From NCBI RefSeq assembly GCF_901538355.1, contig NZ_LR593887.1:2642920-2706919 (forward strand): 64,000 nucleotides of DNA, written 5' to 3'. A model generated the notes under the pieces. That model was given only the letters and a program-made list of their open reading frames with translations, searched no databases and had not been told where the DNA came from. Position numbers and translations under genes: made by a program. This document shows, one piece after another, positions 27,301-34,942 of the stretch; positions within the stretch are counted from its first letter, which is position 1; each line of letters opens with the position of its first letter. The DNA is from Tuwongella immobilis (GTDB lineage: Bacteria; Planctomycetota; Planctomycetia; Gemmatales; Gemmataceae).

Positions 27301-28215
27301 CCATCGGAACAAAAAATGATCGCGATGTACCAATCGCTGATCGAGGGCTTTTCGGAACTGGAACTTGCGGTCGAGGCACGGTTTGAACTGGGTGAAATGC
27401 TCGCCGAACGGGGGCAATCCGAAGAATCGTTGAAACAATTGCGAGCTGCCTTGGAAGCCGAGCCGATTGATGCTCCGATTCCCGCCCGGTTAACCGACCA
27501 AATCCGCATTCGGCTTGGATGTGTGCTGTTGGAACGCAAGGAAATCGATGCCGCGTTGACGCAATTTGACGTGGTTGCGCAGAATCCGCAATCAACCCAG
27601 TTGCCCCAGGCGCAATATCGGGCGGGCGAATGCCTGATGAGCCAAGGGAAATTCGCCGAGGCCGCCGAACGCTTGAAGGTGTTCCGCGATCAGGGGCCGT
27701 TCCAAAATAGTCCCGGCGTGACCGATCGGGCCTTGCATCAACTCGGGGCAGCGTATGCCAAGGAACAGAAATGGGATGAGTCTCGACAAGCCTACGAGAC
27801 GCTATTGGGCCGATTCCCGAATAGCCCGTGGGTGCCGCACGCGCGATACGGAATTGCCTGGGCGCATCAATCGAAGGGGGAGTTTGATCCAGCCGTGAAT
27901 TGGTATTCGCAGGTGATTCAAAGCCCGGCCACGGAATTGGCGGCTCGCTCGCATGTGCAGATTGGCCTGTGTCGATTGGAACAGAATCGCTACGCCGAGG
28001 CCGCGTCGAGCTTGCTCGTGGTGCCGTACACCTACGATTTCCCGGAGCTGAATCCGCTGGCGTTGACGGAAGCCGCTCGGGCGTTTCTGGAAGATAATCA
28101 GACCACCATTGCTCAACGACTCTTGAAACGGGTGATTCAGGAATCGCCGAAATCCGAATCGGCCAAAATCGCCCAAGAACGGCTCGACGCACTCGCTGGA
28201 AAACAGTCCAAGTAA
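24358..28215 (+). CDS. Large exported tetratricopeptide-repeat protein
   Basis: This 1285-residue protein has a signal peptide (IRGLLGLLLFVAGPVIPVTAQS). The rest is a near-continuous helical array of TPR-like units, for example AEQMLDAARRAANEQNYPFAA, then YPEAINTLSPL and FAEAAERLKVFRDQG, each about 34-40 residues long with small residues at TPR positions. It resembles the periplasmic YbgF/BamD-like TPR proteins expanded in planctomycetes. It would be a scaffold in the periplasm. The start at 24358 has GGAGAG upstream and puts the signal peptide at the N-terminus. It heads a five-gene cluster and is followed 41 bases later by the FG-GAP gene. Confidence 0.82.
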   Translation: MRIWSLRIRGLLGLLLFVAGPVIPVTAQSANSEAEQMLDAARRAANEQNYPFAATKFREYLQKFGNTPQAPLARYGMVQAMLESPTRDWNQFLQELQPLLNHADFVHRAEVLYLAGVAHRGLALQELAPGLTNLGELPQRRANAQSRFQEAQKQFAAATAKFTEQLPAEVAANAPVPRMVEWAARSRCDQAEMELRLNQPKQARATLEPFQTDGRFRESSIRTEGLYLLGVACYQLQDWASAGKALASLAPFPDAATALHTRYLLGKIHRIAGENAEATAHLEAVVSGYATQKKEAADALQQPDRFKNNPYELARLQALSQGIAPDYVAGALLELGVLQYEGGRFAEAQSRFADFVKQFPNAPEADEAKLRLGFCLTQLQSYPEAINTLSPLSGHAKLGDQASFWLAKAQFGQAQQLEREKIAEREQGFRTALGTFRAAADKAGQIGGQAPESRRRRGEILLALADATQLAGLNRDAIPIYEQILNEKLLPERQEECVQRYAVGLHLAGEFARSDQVCEKFLQDFPESTLRESIAFRQAENAYFQALSAKQKPDLPNRDVELPKLFQLAATRYASVAERFPDSTQLGLVRYGQAMVALQLGQFETAAGFLEQIPGPDRIGELGRTPYLLAECLIRQTPVQAGEDALADNMIAEKLTAARTLLEGFIAANPKSKETPDALIKLGYCMRRLALREQPPERTNGLSLTRGVYEKLMQEFPNDPLVGLAQLERAKTLAMQGDRGGAINELRKFTVEPAVNHAVAPLAVVQLATYLREQNQSAEAVTIWSQNRPRLEQLCQQSQPARPLDIGLIRYHHGVALQEVGQFAEARTVLDSVPQAVGNSALGLEALLRSGQCRFMEGRKSIDQLRSELAKPGQSPAQIEGIRRNMGEGWNAIRDAAQTLERRAEEFKAAFGTHPVRARMLYESAWAYRLLAEDEVRTTRERMQLDEHAKRLEQAKAKTPPGANPPIVPMPEIARAAIAMQPSEQKMIAMYQSLIEGFSELELAVEARFELGEMLAERGQSEESLKQLRAALEAEPIDAPIPARLTDQIRIRLGCVLLERKEIDAALTQFDVVAQNPQSTQLPQAQYRAGECLMSQGKFAEAAERLKVFRDQGPFQNSPGVTDRALHQLGAAYAKEQKWDESRQAYETLLGRFPNSPWVPHARYGIAWAHQSKGEFDPAVNWYSQVIQSPATELAARSHVQIGLCRLEQNRYAEAASSLLVVPYTYDFPELNPLALTEAARAFLEDNQTTIAQRLLKRVIQESPKSESAKIAQERLDALAGKQSK

Positions 28216-28256
28216 GCTCCACTCCGGAATCGACAACAGGCACGGGGGATCGGTCG

Positions 28257-30758
28257 ATGACGAATCGCAGACATTGGCTGTCGCTGGGAGTGCTGTTGCT
28301 ACTCCCGCTGTCCAGTTGGGGATATGTGGAAGCACCGCAGAGCCTTGGCTCGGTGATTGCCCAATCAACCCACATTATGCAACTTGTGGTCACTTCGGTG
28401 GACCAACAGAATAACCTGATTATCTATCGTAAGGTGGAAGATCTGAAAGGGAAACATCCCACCGATGTGGTCAAGCACGCCATTGGGCGCGGCGGCTTAC
28501 GACCCGGCGAGTGGCAGGAAATCATGAACTGGGCCGCTGTCGGCAAGACCGCCATTTTCTTTCACAACGGCGGTGCCAGCGAGTTGTTCATGGGGCCCAG
28601 TTGGTATCAGGCCTATCCCGGCGGCGAATGGTGGAACATGTCGCATGCCGAGCCGTTTTTGTTGCGAACGTATGCGGGGAAGCCGGAAAAACTGGCGGCG
28701 GCGGTGAAGCAAATTTTGGCCGGTCAGGAAGTGGTGGTTCCTGGCATGATTGACGGCGACAAGGAAGCGTTGCATCGGCGTCGGGCGAAAATTCAACGGC
28801 TGAAAGCGAGTTTGACGCGGCAGGATTACAATCCCAAACGCGATTTCGTCGGTTGGGGTGGAGAGGATCTCACTCGTGTGCAGGGGATGCCGGGGTTCTC
28901 GTACTTGGCGGAGTTGGGGCGGGTCGATGCGGAGTCGCAAGCCGTCTCCACCGTCGATTGGAATGGCGATGGCAAGCCCGAATTCTGTCTGGTGAGTTCC
29001 ACTCGGGTGGCGCTGTTCAAAAATGATGGCGAGTCGTTTGTCGAAGTGCCGCTCCCTGGATTGATCGGCGGAGCGCGGGCGGCGATTTGGGCGGATGCCA
29101 ACGGAGATGGGAAACTCGACTTGCTGCTGGCAACCCCCAATGGGCTAAGGCTTTATGGCAATCGCGGGGATCGCTTTGTGGATGATTCTGCGGCGCTGCC
29201 AGCGATTCCGGGGCAAACGGTGACGGCAGCTGCCTGGCTGGACGCGGATGCGGATGGAAAGCCGGATCTCCTCGTCGGAACGCCCTTTCATGGGCTGTTT
29301 TTACTTCGCAATGAGTTTCCCGATCGTCCGCAAGCGGCCCCTGCGGATCCCAAGTGGAGCGATTGGTACACGATTGGCCCGTTTCCATCGAGCGGACCGG
29401 GGGATATTGACAAAGTCTTTCCGCCGGAGCAGGGGATTCAACTCGATGCGACAACGGAGGGGAAAAACGGCAAAGCCATCGCGTGGACCAAAGCGGATTA
29501 TCCAGATGGTGCCGTTCATTCCTTGGCCCGATACTCCGGGAATGAAAATGAGAACGCCATCGTCTACCTCTACCGCGAGATTGATGTGACCGCCCCCACG
29601 GAAATTCCGCTGTCGTTGGGCAGCGACGATGGGCTGGCGGTGTGGTGCAACGGCAAGCGCATTCTGCGAGAAGAAACGAGTCGCGCGGCGGCGGCAGACC
29701 AAAATCGCGTCACGCTCGCGCTGAAGCCGGGAAAGAACTATTTGCTGCTCAAAGTCGTCCAGGGAAATGGCGAATGGGCGTTCTACTGCCAACCGGGGAT
29801 GCCAAAATCGTCGCTAGGTGGGTGGTTTACCGATGTCTCGCGCGCTTGGGGGCTGGCCGATTCGGGGATTGGTGCGAATCTGCGGCCCGATTCCATCAGC
29901 GTTGCCGATTTTGATTCAGACGGTCGGACCGACTTTCTCGTCGGCGGCGACCAATGGCTGTTGGCCCGCAATTCGGGGACGCGATTTGAGGCGGTCGCCG
30001 AACCAGGACTGGGCAAGCCTTCGGGGAAATTCGGTGCCACGCTCGCGGATGTCGACGGTGACGGTGCGGTGGACCTGCTGATTCCGACTGGCACTGGCCT
30101 GCGAATCGTCCGCAATCGCGGCGCGGGGCAGTTCGAGCCGTGGAATCTCGCAGGCATCACGGACCAGAATTTTGGGAATGTGGTCTCGGTGGCATGTGGG
30201 GATGTCAATAACGATGGTCTACCCGATTTGGTGGTGGGCTGTTTGCGCGGCACGAACCGATTCTTGGAGAATCTCGGTGGCGGGCGGTTTGCCGATCGCT
30301 CGGCGGCGATTGGCTTGAATCGCCGGATTACGAACGCCCGAGCGGTGGCGCTGGTGGATGTCAACTCGGATGGCCGCTTGGATGTTGTCTTCGTCAACGA
30401 AGGCCAAGAATCGATGTTGCTGCTGGGGAATTCCGAACTTCCCAGTCCCAAAACGCCGGTGCAGATTCGCATTCCCGTGCAGCTTGGCGTGATTGGCTGC
30501 CGATTGCAGGTGCGCGACGCGACGAATCAGATGCGTGGCAGTCACATGATTCCGGGTGGCGATGGGCGAGGTGGACAATCGCTGGCCGGGCTGCGCGTCG
30601 CACTCGAACCGGGCGAGTATTCCTTCCAATGGCGAACGACTCAGGGTGTCCAGTCCAGCATCGCCATTCGGGTGGGCAATCAGCCGCAGACGGTTTCACT
30701 CACCGAAACGGTGACACGGGAATCAACCGACCGACCGACCGAAGGAGCGAAACCATGA
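28257..30758 (+). CDS. FG-GAP/VCBS-repeat exported protein with a central beta-sandwich module
   Basis: This 833-residue protein has a signal peptide (LSLGVLLLLPLSSWGYV). It carries at least seven Ca-binding FG-GAP/VCBS-type repeats of the form D-x-[ND]-x-D-G (DWNGDGKPEF, DANGDGKLDL, DADADGKPDL, DFDSDGRTDF, DVDGDGAVDL, DVNNDGLPDL, DVNSDGRLDV), a beta propeller in two blocks. Between the blocks is a module with LSLGSDDGLAVWCNGKRIL, a carbohydrate-binding-like sandwich common in planctomycetes. It is probably secreted or surface-bound and Ca-dependent; the ligand is unknown. Its stop overlaps the start of the next gene. Confidence 0.85.
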   Translation: MTNRRHWLSLGVLLLLPLSSWGYVEAPQSLGSVIAQSTHIMQLVVTSVDQQNNLIIYRKVEDLKGKHPTDVVKHAIGRGGLRPGEWQEIMNWAAVGKTAIFFHNGGASELFMGPSWYQAYPGGEWWNMSHAEPFLLRTYAGKPEKLAAAVKQILAGQEVVVPGMIDGDKEALHRRRAKIQRLKASLTRQDYNPKRDFVGWGGEDLTRVQGMPGFSYLAELGRVDAESQAVSTVDWNGDGKPEFCLVSSTRVALFKNDGESFVEVPLPGLIGGARAAIWADANGDGKLDLLLATPNGLRLYGNRGDRFVDDSAALPAIPGQTVTAAAWLDADADGKPDLLVGTPFHGLFLLRNEFPDRPQAAPADPKWSDWYTIGPFPSSGPGDIDKVFPPEQGIQLDATTEGKNGKAIAWTKADYPDGAVHSLARYSGNENENAIVYLYREIDVTAPTEIPLSLGSDDGLAVWCNGKRILREETSRAAAADQNRVTLALKPGKNYLLLKVVQGNGEWAFYCQPGMPKSSLGGWFTDVSRAWGLADSGIGANLRPDSISVADFDSDGRTDFLVGGDQWLLARNSGTRFEAVAEPGLGKPSGKFGATLADVDGDGAVDLLIPTGTGLRIVRNRGAGQFEPWNLAGITDQNFGNVVSVACGDVNNDGLPDLVVGCLRGTNRFLENLGGGRFADRSAAIGLNRRITNARAVALVDVNSDGRLDVVFVNEGQESMLLLGNSELPSPKTPVQIRIPVQLGVIGCRLQVRDATNQMRGSHMIPGGDGRGGQSLAGLRVALEPGEYSFQWRTTQGVQSSIAIRVGNQPQTVSLTETVTRESTDRPTEGAKP

Positions 30759-32173
30759 TGCATCGAAACCTCGCCGGAATCTTGCTCGTCGGCATGCTGA
30801 GCGTGGGACCGCTCCAGGCGGAGCCATGGGCGACCTATCGCGGCAATCCGCAGCGAACGGGGAACACCGACGGAGTCGCTGGGCCGACCAAGCCGGTCGT
30901 GCGCTGGGTGGTGAAGTCGCAGTCGCATTTTGTGGCGTCGCCGGTCATCGCCCAGGATCGCTTGCTGATTTCCGGGTTGGGCTCGTTCAATGTGCCGTCG
31001 CTGCAAGCCTTTGCGTTGAATGGGTCTGTTCCCGTTCAACCGTTGTGGCAGCAATCGAGTCCGTATCTGCAGTTGCCAACGGTGAGTTCGCCATCGGTCC
31101 ACTCGGGGCATCTCTTTTTCGGCGATGGCATGCACCAGACGAACGGCGCGTTTGTGCATTGTCTGCAAGCCGGGGCAGGACTGCCGATTTGGCGGCTCTC
31201 GGTGCCCGGCGATCTCGTGCATCTGGAAGGGTCGCCGGTGATTGCGGGGGATACCCTATTTCTGGGCGGCGGTGCGGCGGGAGTGTTGGCAATTCGCTGG
31301 AATCGGGCGATGCTCGACGGCGCGGAATTGGATCTCGCCCAAATTGCCGCCAAACAAACGGAACGCAAGGCGATGCTGACCGCGAAATACGAGCAGGAGA
31401 AGCGACGCGATCCCGATTTCGCGCAGCCGCCCACCGATGATGCGCTGCATCAGCCGACGCCGAAAATCCGCTGGCAGAGTGGGAAAAATCGCTGGCATGT
31501 CGATGCACCGTTGAATCTTGTCGATCAGGATTTATTCGTGGCATCGGCATTTCTGGATAAGGAACAACTCGGTGAGCGCGGGGTTCTCTGCCTGGATCCG
31601 GCGACCGGGGAAACCCGCTGGAAAGCCCCGCTGGCACACAATCCATGGGGTGGGGTGGCCGTTGCGGGAGATACAGTCATCGTCGGTGGAAGCTCCATCG
31701 GGTATGCCGTCTCGCAAATTCGCGGCGCGAAGGGGGAGTTGACGGCGTTGGATCGATCGACCGGCAAGGAACGCTGGCGGAAAGATGTGCCCGGTGGAAT
31801 CGTCGGCTGTCCCGCGATCGGTAACGATCTGGCGATTGTGACTGCAACCGATGGCAAGGTGCGTGCCTACAGCCTGCGAGACGGCGAACGGCGCTGGATG
31901 ACCGATGTCAAATTTCCGATCTTCGCCCCACCGGCGGTCGTCAATGATCTGGTGGTGGTCGCAGACCTGCGGGGGAGTATCTCCGGATTGGATCGCAAAT
32001 CGGGCACCCTGCTTTGGACGGTGCATCTGGCGACTGATCCGATGGTGCGAGCGCCGGGAATGGTCTACGGCGGACCGATCATTCACGGTGGGCGAATCTA
32101 TGTGGCGACCTGCAATCTGGAAGGACCAACTGCGCGTCAACCGACCGTGGTGGTCTGCTTGGGCAATCCGTAA
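30755..32173 (+). CDS. PQQ-binding-like beta-propeller exported protein
   Basis: This 472-residue protein has a signal peptide (NLAGILLVGMLSVGPLQAE) followed by WATYRGNPQRTGNTDGVAGPTKP, the usual opening of planctomycete PQQ-like propellers. Repeats of the type G-x-L-x-x-x-D-x-x-[ST]-G follow: LCLDPATGETRWKAPL, LTALDRSTGKERWRKDV, ISGLDRKSGTLLW. The fold is a seven- or eight-bladed beta propeller, as in PQQ enzymes and BamB; the catalytic residues of PQQ dehydrogenases are not obvious, so it may be a binding protein. The ATG at 30755 overlaps the preceding stop as ATGA, with GAAGGAG upstream, giving translational coupling. Confidence 0.87.
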   Translation: MMHRNLAGILLVGMLSVGPLQAEPWATYRGNPQRTGNTDGVAGPTKPVVRWVVKSQSHFVASPVIAQDRLLISGLGSFNVPSLQAFALNGSVPVQPLWQQSSPYLQLPTVSSPSVHSGHLFFGDGMHQTNGAFVHCLQAGAGLPIWRLSVPGDLVHLEGSPVIAGDTLFLGGGAAGVLAIRWNRAMLDGAELDLAQIAAKQTERKAMLTAKYEQEKRRDPDFAQPPTDDALHQPTPKIRWQSGKNRWHVDAPLNLVDQDLFVASAFLDKEQLGERGVLCLDPATGETRWKAPLAHNPWGGVAVAGDTVIVGGSSIGYAVSQIRGAKGELTALDRSTGKERWRKDVPGGIVGCPAIGNDLAIVTATDGKVRAYSLRDGERRWMTDVKFPIFAPPAVVNDLVVVADLRGSISGLDRKSGTLLWTVHLATDPMVRAPGMVYGGPIIHGGRIYVATCNLEGPTARQPTVVVCLGNP

Positions 32174-32188
32174 TCCTGGAGAATCCCC

Positions 32189-32866
32189 ATGGGGAATGGA
32201 ATTCGTTTGACCGTGGTGACGATGCTGCTCGTGGTGGCTCCGGTGATGCTTCGCGCGGAGGAATCGGGAATTGTCGTCGATTCCAGCAAAAAGTCGATCC
32301 GAATCCCTGCGAAGGTGGCCCCCCGGAAATTGGAACATCTCAAGGAGGTGTATCCACTGGAGGTCATCGCCGGTTGGGGCCATCCCAAGGGCAAAAAAGC
32401 CCACGAAACGGTGTTCACCATCGAGGCCAAGCCGAGCGAGGTGCATCAGGCACTGGAGAAACTGGGATTGACTCCCGGGAAACCGCATCGCGGCGAAGGC
32501 GGGCCAGGCACGGGGCCGGAAATCGCACTGTTTGCGGAGTGGAAAAGCGATGATGGAAGCGTGAAGCGGATGGGAATCGACAAGCTTGTGGTGGATCCGA
32601 AGACGAAAAAGCCGCTGCCACGCTCCGTGAAATTCCGGTTCACTGGCTCCGCCCTGTCGCAGCCTGATCCGACCAAGCCGGAGAAGCTGTATGGGGCCGA
32701 CTTGAGTGGCACGCTCATCGCGCTGTTCCCCGTAACGGACGAAACCGTGCTGCAGACCAATTTGACGATGAAAGAAGAAAAATATCTCAAATTGGACACC
32801 AATCGCATGCTGCTTCCGGCAGAAGGCACATCCGTGACGTTGATTCTTGAGGTACCCGGCTCATGA
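32189..32866 (+). CDS. YdjY-domain exported protein
   Basis: This 225-residue protein has a signal peptide (LTVVTMLLVVAPVMLRAEE). The next 150 residues match the YdjY domain as I know it: SGIVVDSSKKSIRIPAKVAP, YPLEVIAGWGHPKGKKAHETVFTIEAKPSEVHQALEKLGL, and a later G-A-D-L-SGTLIALFPVTDE segment. The domain's function is unknown. It starts 15 bases after the PQQ-propeller gene and overlaps the next gene by four bases, so it belongs to the same operon. Confidence 0.85.
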   Translation: MGNGIRLTVVTMLLVVAPVMLRAEESGIVVDSSKKSIRIPAKVAPRKLEHLKEVYPLEVIAGWGHPKGKKAHETVFTIEAKPSEVHQALEKLGLTPGKPHRGEGGPGTGPEIALFAEWKSDDGSVKRMGIDKLVVDPKTKKPLPRSVKFRFTGSALSQPDPTKPEKLYGADLSGTLIALFPVTDETVLQTNLTMKEEKYLKLDTNRMLLPAEGTSVTLILEVPGS

Positions 32867-33684
32867 AGTCATTGCATCGGCCTTGGAATCGGCGTTGGAT
32901 CTGGGCGCTGGTTTGCGTTTGCGGCGCGAGTGCGGCGGGGTGTGGACGGAATCCCGATCCGCAACCCGTGAATATCGAGACGCTCCCATCAACGGCTGCC
33001 GCCGCCGCGACTGACCCGGCGTTATCGGGCGAACCAGCGGCGAATCCGACATCGAATGCGCCCGGCAATTCTGCATCGGCAAATTCGCAAGCGACGTCCA
33101 CTCCAGGGGAGCCGTTCGCGTTTTCGCAGGATGCCGCAGGACGGGCGTTGGCCAGCGCGTTACTGCCGCGAGAAATCGATGCGTTGCCGTTTCCGGCGTT
33201 GCAACCGCAACGAATGATTCCGCCGCCGCTTCCGATCCGCGATCCAACGGCCGGAATTCCGAATGGATCGGGTGTGATCCCGCGCAAGAGCATGGCCGCG
33301 CTGCCGGAAATCGTCCCCATCCGACTGCCGGAATCGATGCCCGATACCACTTTGCGGACGATTCCAAGGCTGCCAGCGATGCCGAGTTACTCGGTCCCGC
33401 CCGCGCCGACGGTCGTTCAGCGTCCCTGGTCGGCGAGTCAGTTCGAGTCGCCGTTGTCGCAGCATCAGCCGGATCGAGCCGCAGTGGGGGATACCACGCT
33501 GGAGTTTTCGGCAAAATCGGCGACGACCGACAATCTGCCCGTGCGGAACGTGCCGACGCCGTTTGAACCGGTGGATTTACCCGATCCATCTCGTTTGGCG
33601 GAATCTGCGAAGTGGCAAACGTCGATGAGTCAAGATATCGACCGAAACCTGGGCGCACTCCCGGCCAAGCCACGCCCCCGGTGA
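32863..33684 (+). CDS. Low-complexity Pro/Ala-rich lipoprotein
   Basis: This 273-residue protein has a lipoprotein-type signal ending in the motif ASAAGCGRN (lipid Cys near residue 27). The remainder is rich in Pro, Ala, Asn and Thr with little predicted secondary structure, so it is probably an extended cell-envelope protein. No domain is recognised. The ATG overlaps the YdjY gene stop by four bases. It is the last gene of the cluster and is followed by a strong bidirectional terminator. Confidence 0.75.
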   Translation: MKSLHRPWNRRWIWALVCVCGASAAGCGRNPDPQPVNIETLPSTAAAAATDPALSGEPAANPTSNAPGNSASANSQATSTPGEPFAFSQDAAGRALASALLPREIDALPFPALQPQRMIPPPLPIRDPTAGIPNGSGVIPRKSMAALPEIVPIRLPESMPDTTLRTIPRLPAMPSYSVPPAPTVVQRPWSASQFESPLSQHQPDRAAVGDTTLEFSAKSATTDNLPVRNVPTPFEPVDLPDPSRLAESAKWQTSMSQDIDRNLGALPAKPRPR

Positions 33685-33718
33685 TCGGGGAATTTCGACC
33701 GATAATCGCCGAAATGAG

Positions 33719-33752
33719 CAACGCCCAGAGAATCATCTCTGGGCGTTGTTTT
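33719..33752. terminator. Strong terminator between convergent genes
   Basis: A perfect 13-bp stem (CAACGCCCAGAGA, 33719-33731, with TCTCTGGGCGTTG, 33736-33748), loop ATCA, then TTTT. It ends the 24.4-33.7 kb cluster; on the minus strand it may also serve the cytochrome-like gene. Confidence 0.9.
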
Positions 33753-33778
33753 GGTTTACCAAGCGAGTCGGTAAGGGA

Positions 33779-34555
33779 TTATTCGCGGAAGACGTTGTGG
33801 CAGGCGGTGCAGGAGGCATCCAGCTTCTTGAACGAAGCGGCGGCGGTCTTTTCGCCCGCTTTGCCCTTCTTCAACGCGGCGACCGCGTCGGTGGCATTCT
33901 TCTTCATTTCGTTGGACCACTTCACCCAGTTGGCCTTGGTCTTCATCGAACCTTCGTCATCCGGGGCCATCGCAGCGGTGAGTTCCGCATAGGCTTCGAG
34001 CTTGACGCCGAGGCTGATGGCTTCATCGACATTCTTGACCGACTTGGCGAAGTCCCGCACGGCCTTTTCGTAGCCACGACCATTGGCGCGTTCGATTCGG
34101 AACGGGCTCATCAAGGTGTGCAGTTCAAAGTCGTGCAATCCAACCAAGGTCACGGGGGCGGGATTCGCCGAGGCCGAAGCCTTGATATCCACCGACAAGC
34201 CGCTGGCCAGCTTGGTCGCGGTGGCCAGATCCTTCTTGTTCACGGCGGCGGCGACTTCCAGGGCGGCATCGCGCAGGGTGGCGAGTTGCTTGGCGTCGCC
34301 GGTTTTGGCCGCGATTTGATTTTGGGCCAAGTGTGCGATGATGAATGCGGCGGTCTTCAACGTCGGCAGCGCCTTATCGGCCTTCGGTTCGCCCAGTCGC
34401 TTCTTCAAATAGCTGATTTCGGATTCGACGGCGGCTTGGAAATCGCTCGTGGCAACCGCGGCGGCTCGGGCGCGATCGCTGGCAGAAATCGCCAGTAAGC
34501 CCAGAAACAAGCTCGAAAGTCCCATCAGGAACCAAGGGCGCGTTTGGATCTTCAT
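33779..34555 (-). CDS. Exported cytochrome-c-like protein with a single C-terminal CxxCH
   Basis: This 258-residue protein has a signal peptide (LMGLSSLFLGLLAISASDRA), a helical body rich in Lys, Ala and Thr, and one heme-attachment motif CTACH at 249-253, near the very end. A heme c site at the end of a four-helix-like body is the layout of cytochrome c'-type proteins, though overall similarity is weak. The electron or ligand partner is unknown. ATG 34555 has GAGGAG 7-8 bases upstream; an upstream GTG at 34564 is also in frame. Confidence 0.75.
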   Translation of the reverse strand: MKIQTRPWFLMGLSSLFLGLLAISASDRARAAAVATSDFQAAVESEISYLKKRLGEPKADKALPTLKTAAFIIAHLAQNQIAAKTGDAKQLATLRDAALEVAAAVNKKDLATATKLASGLSVDIKASASANPAPVTLVGLHDFELHTLMSPFRIERANGRGYEKAVRDFAKSVKNVDEAISLGVKLEAYAELTAAMAPDDEGSMKTKANWVKWSNEMKKNATDAVAALKKGKAGEKTAAASFKKLDASCTACHNVFRE

Positions 34556-34942
34556 CAAGGTCACTCCTCATGGTGTCGGGTCAAAACCGGTGCCACCGAC
34601 AGCTTTCTCCAATTGGGAAGGCCTGACGGCGCGAGACGATCGGCACGATGGTAGGCATCCGAAAACGCCCTAACCTCTGGTCCATTCTAGGTCCACAGCA
34701 GATCAATGCAACGAGTTTTCCAGATTTCACCGGACGGACCGCGAGCGACCGAAGCGCGGCGGGATCGGATGGGAAACTCCGGCATGCGTCGCTGAAAAAT
34801 CCACTTTCGGAACTTGATTGCACTCGCTTGCAGGGGCTCCAATTCGTATGATAATTTTGGTCAGCGGCCGGCTCTCGCACGTCTGAGACACGTTGACTGG
34901 CAACTGATCTGCCGTGGGATCGAGGATACGGGGCGCACTCCT
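34556..34942. other. Intergenic region between divergent genes
   Basis: About 387 bases separating the cytochrome-c-like gene (minus) from the kinase fusion gene (plus). It holds a candidate plus-strand promoter (34828-34855). Nothing else was identified. Confidence 0.5.
34828..34855 (+). promoter_or_regulatory. Candidate promoter of the kinase/HD-GYP fusion gene
   Basis: TTGCAG (34828-34833), a 16-base spacer and GATAAT (34850-34855), 87 bases before the ATG at 34943. Confidence 0.5.

Noticed and set aside
26239-27438. 399-residue open frame on the minus strand
   Set aside because: Antisense to the TPR gene with no start site or domain.
27077-28393. 438-residue open frame on the minus strand
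   Set aside because: Antisense to the TPR gene; Arg/Pro/Ser-rich with no recognisable domain.
30722-30743. Short ACCG repeat near the end of the FG-GAP gene
   Set aside because: Four units only and inside coding sequence; a chance run without evidence of slippage control.
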